Shown here: positions 36,502 to 45,068 of the stretch, one piece after another
Layout: each line of letters begins with the position of its first letter
How positions within the stretch are numbered: the stretch's first letter is position 1
Origin: Deltaproteobacteria bacterium
GTDB lineage: Bacteria; Myxococcota; UBA727; VGSZ01
Length of the DNA: 64,000 nt
Assembly: GCA_016177705.1 (NCBI GenBank)
Contig: JACOUT010000009.1
Span: 521,519-585,518, forward strand
Direction: 5' to 3'
The notes under the pieces: model-generated
What the model saw: only the letters and a program-made list of their open reading frames with translations
Told to the model about the DNA's origin: nothing
The model's database searches: none
Position numbers and translations under genes: made by a program

Positions 36502-39386
36502 AACGAGTTGCCGACGTTGAACTCGAAGCTGAACGGCTGATCGCCCTGGGCGAAGCCGAAGGTGCCCTTGGGTCGCGGCGTCAGCGGCACGCCGAACTCG
36601 AAGCGCAAGGGTCCGATGGGCGAGAACCAGCGGATGCCCACGCCGACCGAGTAGAACAGCCCGAGCGGCAGCTCGGGGTGCAGCGTGTCCTGGCCGAAGT
36701 AGAAGACGCTCTCGCCGGGGCCGTAGACGTTGCCGGCGTCGAAGAACGCGACGCCGCGGATGCCCACCTGCTCGAGCAGCGGGAACTCCAGCTCGAGGTT
36801 GGTGAAGAACTGCTGGTTGCCGCCGGTCCTGAAGTCGAGCAGCGGCGCCGACGGGTCGGCCGCTGAGCCGACGCGGGCCACCGGTGAGATCGAGCGCAGG
36901 TAGTAGCCGCGGATGGTGTTGAAGCCGCCCATGTAGAAGTTCTCGAACACGAGCTCGTCGTCGGTGTGAATCAGGCCCCACTCGATGTTGCTCTTGAGCA
37001 CCACGCCCTTGATCGGCAGCACCTCGTCGAAGTTGTAGTAGGCGCGCGCCGTCAGGCTGTAGCGCTGGAAGTCGTTTGCGCGGCCGTTCTTGTAGAGGAA
37101 GCCGAGCCCGTCCTGCACCCCTGCCCCTTGCAGGCTCTCCTTGACCCACTTCTCGGCGCCGGGCGCGAGCTCGCTGCCGAGCATGGGCGTGGCCAGCTCG
37201 ACCGAGCCCGACAGGAACCAACCGGCCGACGGGAACAGGCGGTTGTTGCGCTGGTCGAACACGATCGAGGTGCGCACCGAGGTGGTGTATCGCGGCAAAT
37301 GGGTCTGCAGGCCCACCAGGCGCGCACCGAAGCTGGTGTCCTCGATGACCACGCGCTCGAGGTTGCCGGCGACGAAGAGCTGCAAGTTCTCGAAGTCGGG
37401 CACGTACGGCAAGAGCCACGGCGACGCGTCCGCCTGGATGGGGGCGGTGAGCGGCACCAAGGGGCGGCCGATGGGGTAGCCGACAGTGGCGTCGATGCCG
37501 GTCGAGTCGCGCGTGAAGTCGAGGAAGTAGCGGCTGGTGTTGAAGGCCGAGAACGCGATCGTGACCGGCTCGCCGCCGAGATAGAACGCGTACGGGTCCA
37601 TGTAGCGGAAGTCGAAGATGCGGCGGAAGCCCGACCACTGCACCGAGCCCGACACCGTGGTGCCGAGCCCGAGGAAGTTGTTGTACGAGATCTGTCCGGT
37701 GAACAGGATGCTCTCGGCCGACGAGAAGCCGGCGCCGAGCTGGAAGGTGCCGGTGCTCTTCTCCTTGACCTCGATGACCACGATCATGCGGTCGGGCTGC
37801 GTGCCCTGCTTCGAGGTCACCGTCACCTTCTCGAAGAAGCCGAGCGCGTTGACGCGCTGCTCGGACAGCCGCATGGCGCTGCCGGCGTAGTACTCGCCCT
37901 CGTACAGACGCAGCTCGCGCCGGATGACGCGGTCCTGCGTCTTGGCGTTGCCCACGATGTCGACGCGCTCGACCGTCACGCGCGGCCCGCTCTCGACGTT
38001 CAGCTCCAGCTCGACGCTGTCGTCCTCCTCGTGGATGATGGGGTTGGCGCCGATGTTGACGTAGGCGTAGCCCTTGTCGCGGTAGCGGTCGGCGATGGCG
38101 TTGACGTCGATCGCCACCTGCGTGCGCGAGAACACGTCGCCGGCGTGCAGCTTGGCGCGCCCGAGCAGGTCTTCTCTCGTGAACACGATGGTCTGCGATC
38201 CGGGGTCGAGCGCGTCGACGATCAAGTCGCCCTTCACGGTCAGCGAGCGCAGCTGGTAGCTCTTGCCCTCGGTGATGGGGATCTCGATGGCCATGCGCGT
38301 CTTGTCGGCGGAGAGCTGGACGCGCGGGCGGCCGACCTTGACGTTGAGGTAGCCCTTGTCCTGGTAGACCTGCTCGATGATCAACAGGTCGGTCTCGATC
38401 TGCTCCTCTTTGTAGGTGCCCCACTCGTTGAGCACGCCGAGGGGGTGCGCGGTGTGCGTGCGCAGGAACTGCGACAGCTCGTCGGCGCCGAGGTGCGCGT
38501 TGCCGACGAAGGTCATGGTCTCGATGCGCACCTTGGCGGCTTCGGCCACCGTGAACACCACGTCGACGAACTCGCCCTCGCCCTGCTGCTCCGGCCGCGC
38601 CGGCGCCGCCGGCTTCTTCGGCTCGTCGCCCGCCAGGCGCTCGTCCTCGTGCGGTGTCGCCACCGCGCTCTGGTCGCCCTTGAAGAAGTCGAGCAGCCCG
38701 CCCTCGCTCTTCTTGGCGGTGCCGGTCGACGGTCGCACCTGGTAGGTCACCTCGGCCAGGAAGTAGCCCTTGTCGACGTAGAGCTTCTGGATCTTGCCGA
38801 CGTTGGCGCGCACCTTGGCGACGTCGAGCACCTGGTAGGGCTTGATGTCGACGACCTCCTCGATGTCCTCCTTGGTGACCTCGCGGTTGCCCTCGATGAT
38901 GACCTCGTCGACCGCCGGCTTTTCCCTGAGCCGGAACACCAGCACCACGCTGTCGTTGGCGCCCGCCTTCGTCTCCACCGTGACGTCGTCGAAGATGTCC
39001 ATCGCCCACAGGCGGCGGATGTCGGCCTGGATGACGCGGGCGTCGGGCTTCTTGTCGATGCGCGACTGGATCTGCATCAAGACGGCGTCGGGCTCGACCT
39101 TGCGCACGCCAAGGACGCGCAGCTCGGAGATGAAGCCCGCCTTGGGCTTGTCCGACAGCAGCACGCCGCGCTCCTTGGCGCGCTCGCGCGCCTTCTCCTC
39201 GTCGGCGGTGAGCGGCTCCGGCAAGGGCTCGAGCGCCTCCTTGGGGCGGACGTACTCCTCTTCCTTGGGCGGCTTGCCGCCCTGCATGCCGGGGCTCTCG
39301 CCGAACGGATCGGCCTGGCCGGCCGCGGGCGGCGCGGCGACCAGTGGAACCAGCGCGAGCAGCAGGGTGACGACGGTGGCGCGCAA
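36498..39386 (-). CDS. bamA: outer-membrane assembly protein BamA
   Basis: The 962-residue product has a signal peptide (about 1-24), an acidic Pro/Glu-rich linker, five POTRA-like domains (first near 83, with ELRVLGVRKVE) and a C-terminal 16-strand D15 barrel ending in FNVGNSF with the usual terminal Phe. The barrel contains the RGY-type loop motif in IRGYYLRSISP and a VGIRWFSPIGPLRFEFG C-terminal block. BamA inserts beta-barrel proteins such as those coded at 15671. It is longer than E. coli BamA (810) because of the N-terminal linker and a Lys/Glu/Pro-rich insert of about 45 residues between POTRA domains (around residue 250). The start is a TTG; no ATG precedes the signal peptide. Confidence 0.93.
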   Translation of the reverse strand: MRATVVTLLLALVPLVAAPPAAGQADPFGESPGMQGGKPPKEEEYVRPKEALEPLPEPLTADEEKARERAKERGVLLSDKPKAGFISELRVLGVRKVEPDAVLMQIQSRIDKKPDARVIQADIRRLWAMDIFDDVTVETKAGANDSVVLVFRLREKPAVDEVIIEGNREVTKEDIEEVVDIKPYQVLDVAKVRANVGKIQKLYVDKGYFLAEVTYQVRPSTGTAKKSEGGLLDFFKGDQSAVATPHEDERLAGDEPKKPAAPARPEQQGEGEFVDVVFTVAEAAKVRIETMTFVGNAHLGADELSQFLRTHTAHPLGVLNEWGTYKEEQIETDLLIIEQVYQDKGYLNVKVGRPRVQLSADKTRMAIEIPITEGKSYQLRSLTVKGDLIVDALDPGSQTIVFTREDLLGRAKLHAGDVFSRTQVAIDVNAIADRYRDKGYAYVNIGANPIIHEEDDSVELELNVESGPRVTVERVDIVGNAKTQDRVIRRELRLYEGEYYAGSAMRLSEQRVNALGFFEKVTVTSKQGTQPDRMIVVIEVKEKSTGTFQLGAGFSSAESILFTGQISYNNFLGLGTTVSGSVQWSGFRRIFDFRYMDPYAFYLGGEPVTIAFSAFNTSRYFLDFTRDSTGIDATVGYPIGRPLVPLTAPIQADASPWLLPYVPDFENLQLFVAGNLERVVIEDTSFGARLVGLQTHLPRYTTSVRTSIVFDQRNNRLFPSAGWFLSGSVELATPMLGSELAPGAEKWVKESLQGAGVQDGLGFLYKNGRANDFQRYSLTARAYYNFDEVLPIKGVVLKSNIEWGLIHTDDELVFENFYMGGFNTIRGYYLRSISPVARVGSAADPSAPLLDFRTGGNQQFFTNLELEFPLLEQVGIRGVAFFDAGNVYGPGESVFYFGQDTLHPELPLGLFYSVGVGIRWFSPIGPLRFEFGVPLTPRPKGTFGFAQGDQPFSFEFNVGNSF

Positions 39387-39418
39387 AGCCCGGCGGGCTT
39401 AGCCGGGGCCTGCCCCCT

Positions 39419-40966
39419 TCACAAGAGGCGGCGCGACAGTGCCAGGGCGACCGACATGATGGTGATCTGCGGGTTGACGCCGAGGGTGCTCGGGAACACC
39501 GAGCCGTCCATCACGTACAGCCCGCCGACGCCGTGCACCTGGCCGGTACCGTCGACGACGCCGGCGCCCTTGCCGTGCCTTGGGCCCATGCGGCAGGTGC
39601 CGTGCGGGTGGCTCGCGTAGGCCTGCGCGAGCTGCTCGGGCTCCATGAGCTGCTCGACCGCCTCGAGCGCGGCTGCCTCGTCGCCATAGAAGTCGAGCGG
39701 CACCACGCCGGGCGCCACGCGCACGGCACCCGCGGCGAAGTAGGCGCGCACCAGCGTGCGCGTGCCCGCGCGGAAGGCGGCCAGGTCGGCTGCCTGCAGC
39801 TCGTACTCGATGGTCGAGCGCAGGTCGCCGGTGAGCGTCACCTTGCCGCCGCCGACGTCGCGCACCATGGCGCCGGCGAGCGCGAGGTGCTTCATGCGCA
39901 GCAACTCGGCCATCCCATCGGGGGCCGCGCGGCCGAAGAGCGCGAACAGCTCCGCTGGCCCGATGTTGGCGGTCTCGAGGATGGCCCGCTCGTCGACCGG
40001 ATCGAACGCGTAGTAGCCCTGCGGCACCCCGTCCCACATCACGACGGGCTCGGAAAACTCCGCGGCGAGGACCAGGGCTGGATGGATCGACAGGTGGCGG
40101 CCGCAGTGCTCGCCGCCGACCCGGCTGTTCTGCAACACGAGCGGCGTGCCGAGCGCGCCGCCGGCCAGCACCACCAGGTCGGCGCGAACGCGCAGCGTGC
40201 CGCGCGGGCGCCCGCGCTCGTCGAGGCAGGAGACCTCGACGCCGGTGGCGCGGCCGCCTTCGACGATGACCGTGTCGACGCGCGCACGGGTCAGGATGCG
40301 CGCGCCGAGGTTGATGGCCTCGGGCAAGATGGATCGGTCGACGCTGGCCTTGCCCCCCGAGGGGCAGCCCATGTGGCAGACGCCGCAGCCGAGGCAACCG
40401 GGCGCGTTTCGGTCCATCCAGGCGTGGCGGATGCCGCCGAGCCGTTCGAGGCCGACGCGCAGCAGATCGTTGTGCCGCTTGCCGTTGCCGAGGTGCGTGG
40501 CGGTGACGCCGACGCGCCGCCAGATCTCGTCGACCAGCGGGCGCATGGCGTCGGGCGCGAGCCAGGGTGCCTGCGCGATGCTCGACCACTCGGCCAGGCG
40601 CGCGTCGGGCGGGCGGAAGCAGATGGCGCTGTTCTGCACCGTCGAGCCGCCGACCACGCGGCTCGACTGCAGCATGATGGGCACGGTGCCGCGCGCGATC
40701 TGGCCGACGCCGTGGTGCTGAAAGAGCGTGCGCGCGGCGCGCGGCAACGAGGGCTGCTGGAAATCGCGCACGCCGTAGGCGTCGCCGGCCTCGAGGAACA
40801 GCACCCGCTTGCCCTTGCGCGCCAGCTCCGTGCCCGCGACCGCACCGCCCGCGCCGCTGCCCACCACCACGACCTCGGTGGCGAGCGGCTCGGCGCTCGG
40901 CTCAGCCGGCTTGCACACGCCGAGGCTGGCGACGCTCGGCGCGGTGGGTGCCACCGTCAGCGCCAC
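39419..40966 (-). CDS. GMC-family FAD oxidoreductase
   Basis: GTG 40966 has GAGGGGAG seven bases upstream and yields 515 residues. The FAD-binding motif VVVGSGAGGAVAG lies near residue 30, and the GMC C-terminal signature is present: SHPHGTCRMG, then LYVMDGSVFPSTLGVNPQITIM. The likely catalytic His is in the SHPHGT segment. Near residue 195 it carries C-x2-C-x2-C-x3-CP (CLGCGVCHMGCPSGGK), a pattern seen in fatty-alcohol-oxidase-like GMC enzymes that is formally a ferredoxin-type cluster motif. The substrate is probably an alcohol or sugar. The upstream gene, 13 bp away, encodes a Tat-signal small subunit, so the pair may be exported together to the periplasm. Confidence 0.85.
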   Translation of the reverse strand: MALTVAPTAPSVASLGVCKPAEPSAEPLATEVVVVGSGAGGAVAGTELARKGKRVLFLEAGDAYGVRDFQQPSLPRAARTLFQHHGVGQIARGTVPIMLQSSRVVGGSTVQNSAICFRPPDARLAEWSSIAQAPWLAPDAMRPLVDEIWRRVGVTATHLGNGKRHNDLLRVGLERLGGIRHAWMDRNAPGCLGCGVCHMGCPSGGKASVDRSILPEAINLGARILTRARVDTVIVEGGRATGVEVSCLDERGRPRGTLRVRADLVVLAGGALGTPLVLQNSRVGGEHCGRHLSIHPALVLAAEFSEPVVMWDGVPQGYYAFDPVDERAILETANIGPAELFALFGRAAPDGMAELLRMKHLALAGAMVRDVGGGKVTLTGDLRSTIEYELQAADLAAFRAGTRTLVRAYFAAGAVRVAPGVVPLDFYGDEAAALEAVEQLMEPEQLAQAYASHPHGTCRMGPRHGKGAGVVDGTGQVHGVGGLYVMDGSVFPSTLGVNPQITIMSVALALSRRLL

Positions 40967-40979
40967 GGTCGCACTCCCC

Positions 40980-41525
40980 TCACCCGGCCACCGGCAGCGG
41001 CAGCGGGCAGCCGTGGACGTGGCCGATGGCGCGGCGCACGCGCTCGTCCTCGAAATACGACAGGCCGGCGAGCAAGCGCAGCACCCCCGCGAGTTGGCGC
41101 TTGGGCCCGCCGCTCCGCTCCCAGCCGGAGATGAGCGCGCGCCGCTCCGCCAGCGGCAGCGCGCTGAAACGCGCGCTCGACGACAGGCTTGCGCGTGGCA
41201 ACTGATCGACCACGCGAAGCAAGGCGTGCAGCGCGCGTTGCTCGCGCGCGGACAACAGCACGAGCAGGCGGTCGAGCTCACCGCCGATGTCGACGTCGGC
41301 GGCGGCGACACCGAGTGGGTTGCCGGGCGGGAACCAGACCTCTGCCAGCCGCACCAACAGCTCGCCCTCGCGTTCGGAGAGCGCCTGGCGCCCGGGCGCC
41401 GGCGTGGGCAGCGACACCAGCCAGCCGACGCTGCCGGCGATGGTCAGCGCACCTACACCTACGCCGAGCGCGAGCAGGCGTCGTCGAGTGAGGCGCGCGC
41501 GCAGCTCGGTGAAGCCGGTGGACAC
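40980..41525 (-). CDS. gluconate-dehydrogenase subunit-3-like protein with Tat signal
   Basis: The 181-residue product has a twin-arginine signal (LTRRRLLALGVGVGALTIAG) and a helical body typical of the gluconate 2-dehydrogenase subunit 3 family (LSEREGELLVRLAEVWFPPGN, then LSYFEDERVRRAIG). In that family the small subunit carries the Tat signal and takes the signal-less GMC subunit across the inner membrane by hitchhiking. The adjacent GMC gene fits that model. The start is a GTG with GGAAGG just upstream; it lies at the edge of a 134-bp divergent region shared with the 41660 gene. Confidence 0.8.
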   Translation of the reverse strand: MSTGFTELRARLTRRRLLALGVGVGALTIAGSVGWLVSLPTPAPGRQALSEREGELLVRLAEVWFPPGNPLGVAAADVDIGGELDRLLVLLSAREQRALHALLRVVDQLPRASLSSSARFSALPLAERRALISGWERSGGPKRQLAGVLRLLAGLSYFEDERVRRAIGHVHGCPLPLPVAG

Positions 41526-41659
41526 GCGCCTTCCATAGCACGGCGCGCACGGGCAAGCGCCGTCGCGGCTGGCGCGGTTCGGGACGCGTTTGCCCGCGAT
41601 TCCTCGACGATGGTACGACAGGAGTGCGGGTGCTTTCGCCCTTGCAGGGCGACGTGTAG

Positions 41660-42184
41660 GTGCTCGTCGGAGCGGCCGTGATCGAGCTCTACAATTTCTT
41701 CGAGAACAACAAGGCGCAGCTCATCACGGCGCTGCTCGCGCGCATCCCCAAGGACGTGCCGTCCTACAGCCGGGTGGCGCGCAACGATCTCAAGCAGTCG
41801 CTGGAGTACCTGCTCGAGGCCTACACGGACCTGCTGGTGACCGGTGAAGACGACAGCCAACGCACCTACTTCAAGTTCCTCGCGAAGGTGCGCGTCTCGC
41901 AGAGCTTCCAGGTGGGCGACATCATCCACAAGCAGCTTCTGATCATGGCCACCGCGCGGCCGATGATTCAGGAGAAGTTCCGCGAGCATCCGGGCGACGG
42001 GCTCGCGTTGTTCAACAAGGCGATGGACGTGCTCGAACGCACCTCCTTCAAGTCCTGCGCGACCTACCTGGAAGTGCACAACGCCTACCTGAAGAGCCGC
42101 GTCGACGAGCACGGCGAGTACGTCGACGAGGAGAACAAGCAGCTCGGCGTCGACATGTCCAAGTTCATCCTCTTTCGAGGCTGA
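41660..42184 (+). CDS. helical cytoplasmic protein, possible RsbR-N-like regulator
   Basis: The 174-residue product is all-helical (VIELYNFFENNKAQLITALL, KQSLEYLLEAYTDLLVTGED, MDVLERTSFKSCATYLE). It resembles the N-terminal domain of RsbRD-type stressosome proteins, which are globin-like sensor folds without heme ligands. The resemblance is by eye and the attached STAS domain is missing. GTG 41660 and GTG 41678 are both possible starts; the second has GGAG five bases upstream. The next gene starts nine bases after the stop, implying coexpression with a zinc-ribbon/TPR protein. Confidence 0.6.
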   Translation: MLVGAAVIELYNFFENNKAQLITALLARIPKDVPSYSRVARNDLKQSLEYLLEAYTDLLVTGEDDSQRTYFKFLAKVRVSQSFQVGDIIHKQLLIMATARPMIQEKFREHPGDGLALFNKAMDVLERTSFKSCATYLEVHNAYLKSRVDEHGEYVDEENKQLGVDMSKFILFRG

Positions 42185-42193
42185 GGCGCGCGC

Positions 42194-45064
42194 GTGATCT
42201 GTCCGAAGTGCGGCCGCCCCGTCGACGAGTCGGCAGTCATCTGCCGCGGATGCGACTTCATCCTCGACACGCAGTTCCTGGGCGACGGTATCCTCGACGA
42301 GGAGCACGAGCTGCGCCCCGGCCAGGGCGGCGTCGACCCGGCGGCGTTCAACCTGGCCGACGCCGTCATCCTCGGCAACATCGACGAGGACAGCCAGAGC
42401 TTCGAGACCAGCGACTCGGGCTTCCACTTGTCGGCCAACATGCAGGCGCGCCTGTACGTGTCGGGCCGCTCGCAGGCGATGATGGCGCCTGACGCGGTGC
42501 CCGCGCTCGCGCAGTCGATCGAGGGCGTGCGCCTGACGCCCTTCGAGCGCCACGTGCTCAACTTCATCGACGGCCGCAGGCCGGTCGAGGTCATCCGCCG
42601 CGCCGCCGGCCTCGACGAGGCGGAGGTCAAGACCGCGCTCGCCACCCTGGCCGACAAGGGTGTGGTCAAGGTGGTAGGCCGCGCGCTCGCCGATTGGGAC
42701 GCCAGTGCCGAGACTGTGCCCAAGCGTGCGCCGCAACGACCGCGCGTGCGCGGCTCGATGGTGGGCGCGGTGGCGTTGGTGGGCGACGACGCCGACCGCG
42801 CCATCGATGCCGCCTTCCGCACCCAGGTGCTCGCGTTGCCGGAATCTGCGCGCCTGATGCTGAACGACGAGGGCGGCCCGTTTGCCAAGGGCGACGGCGC
42901 CCAAGGGGACAGCGGCAAGAACGACAGCATGCTGCCCGACGACGCCGATCAGTTCGTCGGCCTCAAGGGCACCGACGAGCTGAAGAAGAAGGAGACCACG
43001 ACGTCGACGGTGCGGCCGGCCGACGTCAAGCAGGCGGTCAACCGCGTGTCGCCGCCCACCGGCGCGATGCTGCGCCCGGAGCTCGATCGTTCGAGCGAGG
43101 ACTCGCAGGAGGGCATCGACGCCTCCGCCGAGCTGTCGGCGGTAGGCGTGCAAATCCCCAAGTCGCGCGCCGATCCTTCCGACGGGTTCGACGACTTCAG
43201 CGCGCCGTCGGTGGTGTCGACCGCGGTGCTCGACGGCGCGGCGCCTTCGTCGTCCTTGCCGTCGGAGCCGTCGCCACGCGCCAAGAGCGGCGTGTTCGCC
43301 GAGTCCGACAGCGGCGGTGCGCCCATCGCCGCCGTCGAGCAGCTCGCCGACAGCCGGCTGCGCAAGCGCCCGGACCCGGCGCCCGCGCGCGGCTCGCCGC
43401 CCGCGCTCGTCTCCGAGAGCGCCAGCGGCAACCTCGAGCCGCCGCGCGCCGCCGCGGTACGCGCGTCGGCGCGCAGCCCGGCCGACAGCGTCATGGCCAC
43501 ACACGCCTCGGAGCTCGGCAGCTCCTCCGGCGCCAAGAGCGAGGAGATCGAGCGCCGCGCCGCCTCCGGCGAGGTGTGGGGCGAGTCGCCCAACCCGGCG
43601 ACGGGCGAGTCGGCGTCGCTCATGCAGTTGCTCTCGGAGGGCGACTCCAACACCGCCAACGTGCCCCCAGAGCACGCGGCGCGCATGCTGGCCGGGCGCG
43701 ATGGTCGAGGTGGCGGCGCGCCAAGCTCGGGCGAGGTCTCCGAGGAGCCGACGGCAGCCGGCCAGCCGCCGCCGCCGCTCAAGCTGCCGCGCCTGCCCGG
43801 TATGGCCGCCGCGCCGCTCGGCGCCGTCCCGCTCGGCGCAGCACCTCCTCCCCCGCCCCGTCGCCGGGCGCCCGCGTCCGGCCTGGTGTCGATGCCCGAC
43901 GAGCACGCTACCGGCCCGATCGACGAGCACAGCGGCTTGCACGGCGCCCCCGGCGCGCGGCAAGCGGCGCGCGCGGACAGCGACGAGGGCGACGACGAGG
44001 GCTTCGAGGGCCCGGAGACGCACGTGGCACGGCCCCACAAGTCGTCGTCCACCGGCGAGCCGCCGCCGCGGCAGCGCCCGGGCGCTGCCCCGCCACGCCG
44101 CACGCCGGCGCGACCACAGGCGACGGTGTCGCCGCCCGCCAACCCCTCGAGCGCTGCCTCCGGGGACGACTCGCGCGACGACTCGCAACACTCGGACTCG
44201 AGCGTCGAGCTGCTCGACTCCGGCCTGGTGATCCGCCCGGCGGCCAAGGCGGTGCCGCTGTCGGCCGCGCTCAAACACACGCGCCAGGCCGAGTCGTCGA
44301 ACCCGCGCAACCGGCCCATGGCCGATCCGCCGTCGGCGACGAGCACGCCGCGGCCGCGCGTGAGCGCGGAGGGCGACGGCCAGGACAGCTACAGCGCGCG
44401 TGGCGAGGATCCCGAGGACACCGTCAACCTCGAGCCGAGCGCGGCGGCGCGGGTCGCCGCCGGGCCGCGCGTGGCCGTCGCCGGCCCCCGCGGCGTGGCG
44501 GCCATCCCTTCCGGCTTCTCGCAGGTGGTGGCGCCCGAGCAGGTGCCGCGCGCCAAGGCCGCCGTCAACGACGACGTGCGCAGGAAGGCGGTCAAGCTGA
44601 TGGACGAGGCCAGGAAGGAGTTCGCCGCCGGTCGCCTCGCGTCGGCGCGCATGAACGCCAAGCTCGCCTCCATTTACGATCCCGACAACGAGGAGATTCG
44701 CGCGCTGCAGCGCCAGTGGGACCAGCCGCAGCCGGCCACCGCCGGGCGCGCGCCGCCGCCCTCCAAGAACTCCGACGAGGCGCAGGCGGAGATCAAGGCG
44801 CTCTACGATCGCGCGCAGGCCCTCGAAGACGACGAGGACATCGACGGCGCGCTCGACGTGCTCGAGGAGGGCATCGAGCGCTTCCCGAACGAGGCGGCGT
44901 TCCACAACCGCATGGGCGTGATCCTGGCGCTCAAGAAGCGCGACTACGAGGGCGCCGTGGCCGCCATCCAGCGCGCTATCGAGATCGCGCCCGACAACCT
45001 CCACTACAAGAACAACCTCGGCAAGATCGTCGCCAAGGTGCGCGTGCGCCAGCCGGAGGCGTGA
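42194..45064 (+). CDS. zinc-ribbon, disordered, TPR-terminated cytoplasmic protein
   Basis: The 956-residue product starts at a GTG with a zinc ribbon (MICPKCGRPVDESAVICRGC). A winged-helix-like segment follows (about 115-160; LTPFERHVLNFIDGRRPV, then AGLDEAEVKTALATLADKG), of the type that follows DUF4388 domains in myxobacterial proteins. About 550 residues of Ser/Pro/Ala-rich sequence come next. The C-terminal 200 residues contain tetratricopeptide repeats (MDEARKEFAAGRLASARMNA, ALDVLEEGIERFPNEAAF, AVAAIQRAIEIAPDN). It looks like a scaffold or regulatory hub. No enzymatic domain is seen. It is followed within five bases by the HutF-like gene. Confidence 0.7.
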   Translation: MICPKCGRPVDESAVICRGCDFILDTQFLGDGILDEEHELRPGQGGVDPAAFNLADAVILGNIDEDSQSFETSDSGFHLSANMQARLYVSGRSQAMMAPDAVPALAQSIEGVRLTPFERHVLNFIDGRRPVEVIRRAAGLDEAEVKTALATLADKGVVKVVGRALADWDASAETVPKRAPQRPRVRGSMVGAVALVGDDADRAIDAAFRTQVLALPESARLMLNDEGGPFAKGDGAQGDSGKNDSMLPDDADQFVGLKGTDELKKKETTTSTVRPADVKQAVNRVSPPTGAMLRPELDRSSEDSQEGIDASAELSAVGVQIPKSRADPSDGFDDFSAPSVVSTAVLDGAAPSSSLPSEPSPRAKSGVFAESDSGGAPIAAVEQLADSRLRKRPDPAPARGSPPALVSESASGNLEPPRAAAVRASARSPADSVMATHASELGSSSGAKSEEIERRAASGEVWGESPNPATGESASLMQLLSEGDSNTANVPPEHAARMLAGRDGRGGGAPSSGEVSEEPTAAGQPPPPLKLPRLPGMAAAPLGAVPLGAAPPPPPRRRAPASGLVSMPDEHATGPIDEHSGLHGAPGARQAARADSDEGDDEGFEGPETHVARPHKSSSTGEPPPRQRPGAAPPRRTPARPQATVSPPANPSSAASGDDSRDDSQHSDSSVELLDSGLVIRPAAKAVPLSAALKHTRQAESSNPRNRPMADPPSATSTPRPRVSAEGDGQDSYSARGEDPEDTVNLEPSAAARVAAGPRVAVAGPRGVAAIPSGFSQVVAPEQVPRAKAAVNDDVRRKAVKLMDEARKEFAAGRLASARMNAKLASIYDPDNEEIRALQRQWDQPQPATAGRAPPPSKNSDEAQAEIKALYDRAQALEDDEDIDGALDVLEEGIERFPNEAAFHNRMGVILALKKRDYEGAVAAIQRAIEIAPDNLHYKNNLGKIVAKVRVRQPEA

Positions 45065-45068
45065 CGAC

